The translations under genes were made by a program, and so were the position numbers. This document shows, piece by piece, positions 14,813 through 22,466 of a stretch of DNA of 22,558 bases (the stretch's first letter is position 1; the number at the start of each line of letters is the position of its first letter). The stretch is from Flavobacteriaceae bacterium (GTDB lineage Bacteria; Bacteroidota; Bacteroidia; Flavobacteriales; Flavobacteriaceae), in assembly GCA_015488935.1 (NCBI GenBank), contig WFMU01000101.1, positions 1-22,558 on the forward strand, read 5' to 3'. The notes under the pieces are model-generated. The model worked only from the letters and a program-made list of their open reading frames with translations. It was not told the origin of the DNA and did not search any database.

Positions 14813-16573
14813 ATGTCACATCATAAAGAAACTTTTGTAACCAAATACATATTTAGTCAAGATCATAAAATGATTTCTAAACAATACTTAATAACAGGTA
14901 TTATTATGGGAGTTATTGGAGGATTCATGTCTATGTTATTCCGTTTACAGTTAGCATATCCAGAGCAACACTTTACCATTATTGAAGCCTTTTTAGGAAA
15001 ACGAGGTATGGGAGGACAAATGACTCCAGATATGTATATGGGATTAGTTACCATTCATGGTACCATAATGGTATTTTTTGTACTTACAGCTGGGTTGAGT
15101 GGTACATTTAGTAACTTGTTAATACCATATCAAATTGGAGCTAGAGATATGGCATCAGGATTTTTAAATATGATTTCCTATTGGCTATTCTTTTTATCGA
15201 GTGTAATTATGGTGTCTTCAATATTTGTACATACAGGAATGGCAAGTGCAGGATGGACAATTTATCCACCTTTAAGCGCCTTGCCACAAGCAATGTCTGG
15301 TTCTGGATTAGGAATGGATTTATGGCTGATTTCTATGGCAATATTTATAGCGGCATCCCTATTGGGTTCTTTAAATTATATTGTAACGATACTTAATTTA
15401 AGAACAAAAGGAATGAAAATGACAAGACTTCCTTTAACAATTTGGGCATTTTTAATTACGGCAATTATTGGATTGATTTCCTTTCCAGTATTATTATCGG
15501 CAGCTTTATTATTAATTTTTGACCGTAGTTTTGGAACATCATTCTACTTATCGGATATATTTATTCAAGGAGAAGTATTACATTATCAAGGAGGTTCTCC
15601 AATATTATTTGAACACTTATTTTGGTTCTTAGGTCATCCAGAAGTATATATTATCTTATTACCAGCATTAGGAATTACATCCGAAGTAATATCTACCAAT
15701 GCACGGAAACCAATTTTTGGTTATAGAGCAATGATTGGTTCCATGTTAGCCATCGCATTTTTATCTACAATTGTTTGGGGACACCACATGTTTGTTACAG
15801 GAATGAACCCATTTTTAGGTTCGGTATTTACCTTTACAACCTTATTAATTGCAATTCCATCTGCTGTAAAAGCATTCAACTATATAACCACACTCTGGAA
15901 AGGAAATTTACAGTTTAATACAGGAATGTTATTTTCCATTGGAATGGTATCTGTATTTATATCTGGAGGTTTAACAGGTTTAATATTAGGAGATTCTGCA
16001 TTAGATATTAATGTACATGATACTTTATTTGTAGTAGCGCACTTTCACTTAGTAATGGGAATATCTGCATTATTAGGAATGTTTGCAGGAGTATATCATT
16101 GGTTTCCTAAAATGTTTGGTAGAATGATGAATAAAAAATTAGGGTATCTCCATTTCTGGATTACTATTGTTGCTGCCTATGGTGTATTTTTTCCAATGCA
16201 CTTTACAGGTTTAGCAGGTTTGCCAAGAAGATATTTTAGTAATACCGCATTTCCTTTATTTGACGATTTATTGCCAATAAATAGAGTAATAACCATGTTT
16301 GCATTAATTGGAGGAACAGCACAATTAATATTTTTAGGAAACTTCTTTATAAGTATTTTTAAAGGGAAAAAAGCTGTCCAAAATCCATGGAGAGCGAATA
16401 CTTTAGAGTGGACTACACCAGTTGAACATTTTCATGGAAATTGGGATGGAGATATTCCAGAAGTACATCGTTGGGCTTATGATTATAGTAAAGTAGATGG
16501 CAATGGAAATCCTTACGAAGAAGATTTTACACCACAAAATCTACCTATTAGAGAAGGAGAAGAAGAATTTTAA
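14813..16573 (+). CDS. coxA: Cytochrome c oxidase subunit I (haem a, haem a3-CuB)
   Basis: A 586-residue haem-copper oxidase subunit I with 12 core helices. Ligands seen: His82 (IHGTIMVFF) and His412 for haem a, His410 for haem a3 (VVAHFHLVMG), and CuB ligands His275 (GHPEVY), His324 and His325 (WGHHMF). Glu277 and Tyr279 in HPEVY and Lys353 in IPSAVKAFNY mark an A-type oxidase with D- and K-channels. The usual IGAPDM at the D-channel entrance reads IGARDM (108-113) here; the Asp is kept. It reduces O2 to water and pumps protons. Subunit III and IV genes do not follow; they must lie elsewhere on the genome. A terminator follows 22 bases after the stop. Confidence 0.97.
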   Translation: MSHHKETFVTKYIFSQDHKMISKQYLITGIIMGVIGGFMSMLFRLQLAYPEQHFTIIEAFLGKRGMGGQMTPDMYMGLVTIHGTIMVFFVLTAGLSGTFSNLLIPYQIGARDMASGFLNMISYWLFFLSSVIMVSSIFVHTGMASAGWTIYPPLSALPQAMSGSGLGMDLWLISMAIFIAASLLGSLNYIVTILNLRTKGMKMTRLPLTIWAFLITAIIGLISFPVLLSAALLLIFDRSFGTSFYLSDIFIQGEVLHYQGGSPILFEHLFWFLGHPEVYIILLPALGITSEVISTNARKPIFGYRAMIGSMLAIAFLSTIVWGHHMFVTGMNPFLGSVFTFTTLLIAIPSAVKAFNYITTLWKGNLQFNTGMLFSIGMVSVFISGGLTGLILGDSALDINVHDTLFVVAHFHLVMGISALLGMFAGVYHWFPKMFGRMMNKKLGYLHFWITIVAAYGVFFPMHFTGLAGLPRRYFSNTAFPLFDDLLPINRVITMFALIGGTAQLIFLGNFFISIFKGKKAVQNPWRANTLEWTTPVEHFHGNWDGDIPEVHRWAYDYSKVDGNGNPYEEDFTPQNLPIREGEEEF

Positions 16574-16595
16574 AAAGTTTTCTATATAAACCGAT

Positions 16596-16641
16596 AAACA
16601 AAACTCTCCTATAATTTAATTGTAGGAGAGTTTTGTTTTTT
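16596..16641 (+). terminator. Intrinsic terminator of coxBA
   Basis: A perfect 16-bp stem (16596-16611 with 16623-16638; core ACTCTCCTA/TAGGAGAGT), an 11-nt AT loop and a T run to 16641. It lies 22 bases after the coxA stop. Confidence 0.9.
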
Positions 16642-16692
16642 CGATAGAATGGTAATAATCCAATAACAAAGCAAAACATGCTATATATTTTT

Positions 16693-16745
16693 GTTAGAGT
16701 TCGGGCTTTACTTTGCAGTCCCATTCCCTTTTTATGTGTTATAAA
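16693..16745 (+). repeat. Diverged direct repeat, copy A
   Basis: A 53-nt unit starting GTTAGAGTTCGGGC and ending GTGTTATAAA. It aligns with copy B (16839-16890) with one gap; I count 41 of 53 matching positions. The G+C here is well above the surrounding spacer. Confidence 0.6.
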
Positions 16746-16838
16746 TTATTTCCATAAACATAGCCATGCAAAGAATTTATGCCTCAAAAAAGAAGAATAT
16801 ATTCTAATTTATTTATAACGTATTTTGCTTCACAATTG

Positions 16839-16890
16839 GTTTGAGTTTGGATTTGCTTTGCAATTCTATTCCTTTTTTCTTTGTTATAAA
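16839..16890 (+). repeat. Diverged direct repeat, copy B
   Basis: A 52-nt unit starting GTTTGAGTTTGG and ending TTGTTATAAA, about 146 bases from copy A. Most differences from copy A are C-to-T or G-to-A, as if copy B has decayed further toward the AT-rich background. Confidence 0.6.
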
Positions 16891-16952
16891 CATTCTTAAT
16901 AGTTTTAATGATATTATTTGTTGCCAATACCATTTATTGAAAATATTATCAT

Positions 16953-16983
16953 AAAAAAAGAGGTGCAATTTAGCACCTCTTTT
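16953..16983 (-). terminator. Intrinsic terminator of the lipase gene
   Basis: An 11-bp stem (16956-16966 with 16973-16983; core GAGGTGC/GCACCTC) with a 6-nt loop. Read on the minus strand it ends in a run of seven T, 20 bases beyond the stop of the gene at 17003. It could also weakly stop plus-strand reads. Confidence 0.85.
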
Positions 16984-17002
16984 AGATAATATAACAACTA
17001 TG

Positions 17003-19129
17003 TTATTTGATAACTATTTTCTTAATTACAGTATCTATATCTGTATTAATTTTAAGCATATACAAACCTTTTGGTAAGTTCAATGCCTTTGTATTAAATC
17101 CAAATGTAGTATTATTAACTTGGAATTTTTTAACAACATTACCACTATCGTTTAACAAAGTAACTGTATTAATAGTATTTTTAGTAATACTAGTAACTGT
17201 AACTTTATCAGCTGTTGGGTTTGGATAAACATCTATAGAAAGTGCACCTAATTCTTTTGTTTTTTCAGTATCGTTTACTTGCACAGAAACAGTTTTCAAT
17301 TCGATATCTTTTTTAACATAAAAAGAAGTTACAACATTTCTAGAAAGTAACACTTCTCCTTTTTCAGAAGTAGCCTCAATTCTTAATGAGTAGGTACTTC
17401 CAGGTGTTAAATTCTCAAAAGCAATTGCATAAATACCTTCTTTTTCTGTTGGAGTAAGTTTATAATTTTTTACAACTACTTTTTCCATACTTACAGGAGT
17501 ATTTTGATCTAAAGCTACTTTAGATAAAGTTGCAGTTACGTTAACATTATTAAAGTCAATTGCATTATCTTTATTTGCAATACCTACTTCGATAGTTTCT
17601 CCATTATAACCTCTTTCTGCATCAAAGTTTAAATTAACGGCAAAAGCAGTACTGCTCTCTTTATTATTTGCTACTAGCAAGAAGTCTTTTTCATCTAGTA
17701 CAACATCATAAACGCCTTTTTCTAAATTATCTGCATTTGCTACTGTTATTGCAGCCTTAGAAAAAGGATCTTCATTAGAGCCAATAATACTTACTTTATG
17801 TAATTTTCCTGTAGCTTTATTTCTTAAATTTAATTCTTTAATACTATTCTCACTATAAATAATAAATTCGATGGTATTATTACTTTCTTCAACAATAAAT
17901 TTAGTTTTACCATTTTTACTATAATATAAGTTTCCGCTACTTGCTAATATAGTTGATTTTCTTGCTACTACTTCGTCTTTAGAAACTCTTTCATCTACAT
18001 TAGTTGCGTTGGCTCTTGCTGCGCCACCTCTATATAATCCATAATGTAAATATGGTGCTGCTTCTCTAGAAAAGTGATTTTGTCCAATCTCCCATAATGA
18101 AGTGTGATTTGCATCTTTCATTGTTCGGTAATTAGAGTCTCCAGCTCCAGGTGTAAAACGTGGATTAGGGTTTGTATTTACAACTCTTTTTGCTCTATAT
18201 TCTGAGATAAATCCATCACTACTTGAATGCCAGTTTCTCCAACCAGAATTAAACCAATCCCACTCCCAATATGCATCTATGTACGCACCAATAGAATGTT
18301 GAAAAGGTCTTCCTACGTAGCAAAATACCCATTCTACTACATTACTTCCTTCCGAAGTTTTGTAACATTCATCGTTAGATTGGTGTGCCCACCATCTAGT
18401 AGTATTGTCTTCTTTTAAATTAATTCTACTATAAGCTCTTCCATTCGGATTATAATAGTTTTTGTAAGTTCCGTTTGAATTAATTCGCCATCCTCTTGCC
18501 CAATTATGGAAAGAATTTACATTCCCACTTGTTAGTGACCATCCATTTGTGTACCACATTGTAGCCCAAATTACACCAGAAAACCAAGATAATGTAGAGC
18601 CTACATCTGCAACTCTTGCTCCTCTAACTGGAGAACTAAATGTATAAACACCATCCACTTTTTCGTATTTAAAACTTGGTAAATTTCTGCTTGTATAGGC
18701 ATTTTGACCATACAATGCTCTTTCTGTATCCATTCCACCTTTACTATGTGCAACAATACTTACTGTTTCTACGTTATAATGCCAACGAACACGGTCTATC
18801 ATTTTAGATAATAATTTTCCATTTTCAACCGTAGAACCTAATGGTTTTAATTGTACAAAAGCCGCTTTTAAATGGTAATTTCTAACTTGATCCATATTTG
18901 CTTTGTATGCTCCTGAAAGCTTCCCTGTTATTCCATGAACAAATATGACTGGTGTTTTAGAACTGTAAGTAGAAAAACCTGTTGGATAAACAATTTTTCC
19001 CGGACTATCGTACCAAGTTGAAATGTTAGAGCCACTAGCAGCGTTGTAGTTGTACTCTCTAATTGTTTGTGCAGACATTGTAAATGCAAACACTGATAAT
19101 ACTAAAATAAGTAATTTTCTTTTTATCAT
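17003..19129 (-). CDS. Secreted alpha/beta hydrolase (lipase-like) with T9SS sorting domain
   Basis: A 708-residue protein. The signal peptide is at 1-20 (cleavage MSA/QT). An alpha/beta-hydrolase domain spans about 55-355: VIFVHGITG (61-69) supplies the oxyanion turn, VAHSKGG (126-132) is the nucleophile elbow with Ser129, and SSSDGF (D305) and DANHTSLWE (H342) are likely acid and His of the triad. This resembles triacylglycerol lipase/esterase families; the substrate cannot be read from sequence. Residues about 390-615 look like beta-rich Ig-like/spacer domains. The end (about 623-708) is a type A T9SS C-terminal sorting domain (DVYPNPTADKVTV, then LPKGLYMLKI and IKKIVIK), which directs export across the outer membrane and anchoring or release at the surface. 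It is a monocistronic gene with its own promoter region containing two inverted repeats, and a terminator after the stop. Confidence 0.88.
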   Translation of the reverse strand: MIKRKLLILVLSVFAFTMSAQTIREYNYNAASGSNISTWYDSPGKIVYPTGFSTYSSKTPVIFVHGITGKLSGAYKANMDQVRNYHLKAAFVQLKPLGSTVENGKLLSKMIDRVRWHYNVETVSIVAHSKGGMDTERALYGQNAYTSRNLPSFKYEKVDGVYTFSSPVRGARVADVGSTLSWFSGVIWATMWYTNGWSLTSGNVNSFHNWARGWRINSNGTYKNYYNPNGRAYSRINLKEDNTTRWWAHQSNDECYKTSEGSNVVEWVFCYVGRPFQHSIGAYIDAYWEWDWFNSGWRNWHSSSDGFISEYRAKRVVNTNPNPRFTPGAGDSNYRTMKDANHTSLWEIGQNHFSREAAPYLHYGLYRGGAARANATNVDERVSKDEVVARKSTILASSGNLYYSKNGKTKFIVEESNNTIEFIIYSENSIKELNLRNKATGKLHKVSIIGSNEDPFSKAAITVANADNLEKGVYDVVLDEKDFLLVANNKESSTAFAVNLNFDAERGYNGETIEVGIANKDNAIDFNNVNVTATLSKVALDQNTPVSMEKVVVKNYKLTPTEKEGIYAIAFENLTPGSTYSLRIEATSEKGEVLLSRNVVTSFYVKKDIELKTVSVQVNDTEKTKELGALSIDVYPNPTADKVTVTSITKNTINTVTLLNDSGNVVKKFQVNNTTFGFNTKALNLPKGLYMLKINTDIDTVIKKIVIK

Positions 19130-19140
19130 AATTTATAAGA

Positions 19141-19167
19141 TTTGATTAGTTCACAAAACTAATCAAA
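19141..19167. promoter_or_regulatory. Perfect inverted repeat over the lipase promoter
   Basis: Arms TTTGATTAGTT (19141-19151) and AACTAATCAAA (19157-19167) are perfect 11-bp inverted copies with a 5-nt centre CACAA. It begins 12 bases upstream of the lipase ATG and covers the predicted -7 box, so it could be an operator for a dimeric regulator, or a hairpin. There is no T run, so it is not a terminator. Confidence 0.45.
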
Positions 19168-19181
19168 AAAATAATAGCAAA
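19154..19181 (-). promoter_or_regulatory. Promoter of the secreted lipase gene
   Basis: Minus-strand TAGTTTTG (19161 to 19154) fits TAnnTTTG. A TTTG (19181 to 19178) stands 16 bases upstream, slightly closer than the usual 17-23. The ATG at 19129 is 24 bases downstream of the -7 box. Confidence 0.45.
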
Positions 19182-19207
19182 ACATACCTACAATTAGGTA
19201 TATTTTG
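19178..19207. repeat. Near-perfect inverted repeat upstream of the lipase promoter
   Basis: Arms of 12 bases (19178-19189 and 19196-19207) pair at 11 of 12 positions around a 6-nt loop ACAATT, with the core ATACCT/AGGTAT. On the minus strand a T-rich stretch follows about 6-10 bases later, so it may be a weak terminator for the cytochrome gene upstream, or a regulatory site overlapping the lipase -33 region. Confidence 0.4.
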
Positions 19208-19275
19208 ATGATAAATAGCGGTTTGAATTATTTACAATATAAAATACTAAAATACGTTATTAATGTTAGACCTAG

Positions 19276-19668
19276 TTATTTTAAATTTCTAACATAGTTA
19301 ACCAAATCCCAACGTTGTTCTTCAGTAAGAATTGGTCCCCATTTTATCATATCATTTCTACCATTGGTAATTTTCCAAAATAATTCTCCATCTGTTTGAT
19401 TTTGTACTAAATTAGTTAATAAACTTTCCGGTTTAGGTACCAATGCTTTTCCACCAGGTCCATCTCCAAGTCCTTTTTTTCCATGGCATATTGCACATCT
19501 AGAACGATATAATTTTTTTCCTCTCATTGCAGATGCTACTTTATCTACAACTGGATTTTTAATTTTTTTGGCAGCTTCAGGAGCTTTCCAAATATCTTCT
19601 TGAAAGCCAATAAATCCAAATAGAAATAAGGCTGTTATTAGTACTAGTATATTTTTAAATTTTTCCAT
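19276..19668 (-). CDS. Monohaem cytochrome c, secreted or membrane-anchored
   Basis: A 130-residue class I cytochrome c. A hydrophobic N-terminus (6-22) acts as signal peptide or uncleaved anchor; there is no lipobox Cys. The haem-binding motif is CAICH at 58-62, and Met107 in GRNDMIKWG is the probable sixth ligand. The fold closes with RWDLVNYVRNLK. Its haem domain shares several stretches with ActE of the same window (GKKL, CAICHGKKG, GRN.M, RW..V.YV..L), suggesting a common ancestry. It could shuttle electrons between ACIII and oxidases or peroxidases in the periplasm (inference from family and proximity). It stands alone: 146 bp before the lipase gene and 166 bp after the ALDH gene on the same strand, with a terminator in the latter gap. 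A weak TATATTG near 19691-19697 could be its promoter. Confidence 0.9.
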   Translation of the reverse strand: MEKFKNILVLITALFLFGFIGFQEDIWKAPEAAKKIKNPVVDKVASAMRGKKLYRSRCAICHGKKGLGDGPGGKALVPKPESLLTNLVQNQTDGELFWKITNGRNDMIKWGPILTEEQRWDLVNYVRNLK

Positions 19669-19759
19669 TTTCTTAGTTGTTATTTAACTGCAATATAGAT
19701 AATTATTTATTAAATTTCTAAATTGCAATTGTTAAATTTCAATTATTATGCCAAATTAA

Positions 19760-19801
19760 AAATAACAAAGTCCTTTAAAATAAAAGTTTTAAAGGACTTT
19801 G
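19760..19801 (-). terminator. Intrinsic terminator of the aldehyde dehydrogenase gene
   Basis: A perfect 15-bp stem (19766-19780 with 19787-19801; core AAAGTCCTTT/AAAGGACTTT) with a 6-nt loop TAAAAG. On the minus strand it is followed by a T-rich tract. It lies 34 bases after the stop at 19835 and isolates this gene from the cytochrome gene downstream. Confidence 0.85.
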
Positions 19802-19834
19802 CGTAAATAAACCTCTTATTGAGGATTAAATATT

Positions 19835-21385
19835 TTACAAATCAAATTTGATACCTTGTGCTAAAGGTAATTCGGTTGTGTAATTAATTGTATTTGTTTG
19901 TCTTCGCATATAAGCTTTCCAAGCATCTGAACCTGATTCTCTTCCTCCACCAGTTTCTTTTTCTCCACCAAATGCACCACCAATTTCGGCTCCAGAAGTT
20001 CCAATATTTACATTGGCAATTCCACAATCTGAACCTGCTTGTGACAAGAATTTTTCTGACTCGCGCATGTTGTTTGTCATTATGGCAGATGATAATCCTT
20101 GTACCACACCATTTTGTAATGCGATAGCATTTTCTACAGAACCTTTATATTTAATTAAGTATAACAATGGTGCAAAAGTTTCGTTTTGTACAATTTCGTA
20201 ATGATTTTCTACTTCAGCAATACTTGGCGATACATAACAACCACTCTCGTAACCTTCTCCTGTTAATTTTCCACCTTCTACTAGCATTGTTCCTCCTTGT
20301 GCTTTTACTTTTTCTATAGCACTTAAATAAATATCTACTGCTTGTTTATCAATTAATGGTCCAATGTGATTGCTTTCATCTAAGGAACTTCCAATTTTTA
20401 ATTGTTGGTATGCTGCTGCTAATTTATCACGTACTTCATCGTAAACATCTTCGTGTATAATTAAACGTCTGGTAGATGTACAACGTTGTCCACAAGTACC
20501 AACTGCACCGAATAATGCACCAACAATACTAATGTCTAAATCGGCACTTTGCGTGATAATGATTGCATTGTTTCCACCTAATTCTAATAAACTTCTTCCT
20601 AAACGACTAGCCACTGTTTGTGCAACTATTTTTCCCATTCTAATGGAACCTGTAGCAGAAATTAATGGTACATTTTTATTTGAAGTAAGCATTTCACCTA
20701 CTTTATAATTACCATTTACAATATTAGAAATTCCTTCTGGTAAATTGTTTTCTTTTAACACTTCTGCTATAATATTCTGACAAGCAATACTACATAATGG
20801 TACTTTTTCGGATGGTTTCCAAATACAAACATCTCCAGCAATCCACGCTAAAGCAGTATTCCAAGCCCAAACGGCTACAGGAAAGTTAAATGCAGAGATA
20901 ATTCCTACAATTCCTAATGGATGGTATTGATCGTACATTCTGTGCCCTGGTCTTTCTGAATGCATGGTAAATCCATACAACTGACGAGAAAGTCCTACGG
21001 CAAAATCACAGATATCTATCATTTCTTGTACCTCTCCTAAACCTTCTTGTAAAGATTTTCCCATTTCGTAAGCTACCAACTCTCCTAATGGTTGTTTTAA
21101 TTCTCTTAATTTATCGCCAAACTGACGTACCATTTCTCCTCTTTTTGGTGATGGTATTAAACGAAATTCATTAAAAGCTTCTTTTGCAGTTTCAATCACT
21201 TTATCAAAATCTGCTTGCGTAGCTGTAGAAACTTTCGCAATAAACTCACCATCTACTGGCGAATGAGATTCGATTATTTCTCCACTTCCAAAACCATTGG
21301 AACCTGTAGAAACACCATTATTTAATTCTTTTACGCCTAGTTTGTCTAGTACACTTTTTATATCAAATTTTGTAGCTGTTGCCAT
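19835..21385 (-). CDS. Aldehyde dehydrogenase, antiquitin (ALDH7) type
   Basis: A 516-residue NAD(P)-dependent aldehyde dehydrogenase. Seen: the ISAFNFPVAV motif with Asn167, KPSE with Lys190 for NAD binding, the general base Glu268 in LLELGGNN, and the catalytic Cys302 in GTCGQRCTSTRR. The C-terminus IGGAFGGEKETGGGRESG followed by SDAWKAYMRRQTNTINY and LPLAQGIKF is distinctive for antiquitin/alpha-aminoadipic semialdehyde dehydrogenase (AmaB/ALDH7A1), which oxidises L-aminoadipate semialdehyde in lysine breakdown; betaine aldehyde and lipid aldehydes are also substrates in this family. A second Cys (C298) four residues before the catalytic one is unusual and could form a sulfenyl or disulfide switch (inference). 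It is cytoplasmic and monocistronic, with its own terminator; no other lysine-catabolism gene is in the window. Confidence 0.93.
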   Translation of the reverse strand: MATATKFDIKSVLDKLGVKELNNGVSTGSNGFGSGEIIESHSPVDGEFIAKVSTATQADFDKVIETAKEAFNEFRLIPSPKRGEMVRQFGDKLRELKQPLGELVAYEMGKSLQEGLGEVQEMIDICDFAVGLSRQLYGFTMHSERPGHRMYDQYHPLGIVGIISAFNFPVAVWAWNTALAWIAGDVCIWKPSEKVPLCSIACQNIIAEVLKENNLPEGISNIVNGNYKVGEMLTSNKNVPLISATGSIRMGKIVAQTVASRLGRSLLELGGNNAIIITQSADLDISIVGALFGAVGTCGQRCTSTRRLIIHEDVYDEVRDKLAAAYQQLKIGSSLDESNHIGPLIDKQAVDIYLSAIEKVKAQGGTMLVEGGKLTGEGYESGCYVSPSIAEVENHYEIVQNETFAPLLYLIKYKGSVENAIALQNGVVQGLSSAIMTNNMRESEKFLSQAGSDCGIANVNIGTSGAEIGGAFGGEKETGGGRESGSDAWKAYMRRQTNTINYTTELPLAQGIKFDL

Positions 21386-21412
21386 TTTTTCTATTATTTT
21401 ATTTATTGTTCA

Positions 21413-21420
21413 CAAAATTA
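21413..21420 (-). promoter_or_regulatory. Promoter -7 box for the aldehyde dehydrogenase
   Basis: Minus-strand TAATTTTG (21420 to 21413) fits TAnnTTTG and lies 27 bases upstream of the ATG at 21385. The -33 element is not clear. Confidence 0.45.
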
Positions 21421-21461
21421 CAAATTAATCCATTAACTAATAATGATTGCGTAAAAAATCC

Positions 21462-21469
21462 TAATTTTG
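21462..21469 (+). promoter_or_regulatory. Promoter -7 box for the LuxE-like gene
   Basis: TAATTTTG at 21462-21469 fits TAnnTTTG and lies 19 bases upstream of the ATG at 21489. It is divergent from the aldehyde dehydrogenase promoter; the two boxes are 41 bases apart. Confidence 0.45.
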
Positions 21470-21488
21470 CAGCGAACTTTTTATAAAA

Positions 21489-22466
21489 ATGAACAAATTT
21501 TCTTTTTTTAGTATCAAAAACTCTAAAGATTTCCTACAATCTAGCTTAGCTGTTTTCCGATTTCAGGCTAAAAATAACAGCGTTTATCGCGAATTTATTA
21601 ATTATTTACATATCGACATAGATGCTGTAAACAGCATCAATGATATTCCGTTTTTACCAATTTCTTTTTTTAAAACACATAAAATTTTATCGGATTCGAA
21701 AGATATACAACAAACCTTTTTTAGTAGTGGCACAACTGGTACTAATTTGAGTAAACATTTGGTTACGGATTTAAGTATTTATAAAAAAAGTTTTCGAAAA
21801 GGTTTTCAGCATTTTTATGGAAATATAGAAGATTATACCATACTTGCACTACTACCAAATTATTTAGAACGTAAAGGATCTTCTTTAGTTTATATGGTTT
21901 CGGATTTAATTAAAAAATCCAACAAAAAAGAAAGTGGCTTTTATCTAAATGATTTAGATGCTTTGGCAGAAAAATTAATTCGTTTAGACAAAAAAGGCGA
22001 AAAAATACTACTTATTGGAGTTTCATTTGCGTTATTGGACTTGATTGAAACATACCAATTCCAACTAAAAAACACCATCATTATGGAAACTGGTGGTATG
22101 AAAGGCAAACGTAAAGAAATTATTAGAACCGAATTACATCAATTATTAAGTGCTGGTTTTGGCGTTTCAAAAATCCATTCGGAATATGGAATGACTGAAT
22201 TATTAAGTCAAGCATACTCCACTGGTAATGGTATTTTTAAAACACCACCATGGATGCAAATAATTATTCGAGATACCGAAGATGCCTTAACTATTCTTCC
22301 ACATCATAAAACAGGTGGAATTAATGTTATTGATTTGGCAAATAGCAATTCTTGCTCCTTTATTGCAACACAAGATTTAGGCAAAACTTTTGAAAATAAC
22401 ACTTTTGAAATTCTCGGTCGTTTTGATAATAGTGATATTAGAGGTTGTAATTTGATGGTGGTTTGA
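21489..22466 (+). CDS. LuxE/PaaK-like acyl-protein synthetase or acyltransferase
   Basis: A 325-residue cytoplasmic protein of the LuxE/PaaK branch of adenylate-forming enzymes. Seen: FLPISFFKTHK (55-65), the P-loop-like FSSGTTGT (78-85), a METGGMKGKRKE motif, and SEYGMTELLSQAY, which matches the adenylate-binding [YW]GxTE core. LuxE activates fatty acids with ATP and holds the acyl group for reduction in bioluminescence; here no luxC, luxD or luxAB is nearby, so light production is not implied. Flavobacterial homologues are commonly annotated only as acyl transferases, and the true acceptor is unknown. It is shorter than LuxE of Vibrio by a few tens of residues, with no C-terminal domain. 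No terminator is visible in the remaining 92 bases of the window. Confidence 0.82.
   Translation: MNKFSFFSIKNSKDFLQSSLAVFRFQAKNNSVYREFINYLHIDIDAVNSINDIPFLPISFFKTHKILSDSKDIQQTFFSSGTTGTNLSKHLVTDLSIYKKSFRKGFQHFYGNIEDYTILALLPNYLERKGSSLVYMVSDLIKKSNKKESGFYLNDLDALAEKLIRLDKKGEKILLIGVSFALLDLIETYQFQLKNTIIMETGGMKGKRKEIIRTELHQLLSAGFGVSKIHSEYGMTELLSQAYSTGNGIFKTPPWMQIIIRDTEDALTILPHHKTGGINVIDLANSNSCSFIATQDLGKTFENNTFEILGRFDNSDIRGCNLMVV

Larger units (their letters stand above)
16642..16950. other. Gene-free spacer between coxA and the lipase
   Basis: About 310 bases between two terminators with no credible open frame on either strand. Apart from the repeat pair listed separately, it is AT-rich DNA with many stops. 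The flanking terminators mean it is probably little transcribed. It could be a decayed repeat or mobile-element remnant; nothing recognisable as a transposase or RNA gene was seen. Confidence 0.5.

Noticed and set aside
21489..22466. Part of a bioluminescence (lux) operon
   Set aside because: No luxA, B, C, D or G gene is present in the window, and similar isolated LuxE-like genes are common in non-luminous flavobacteria.
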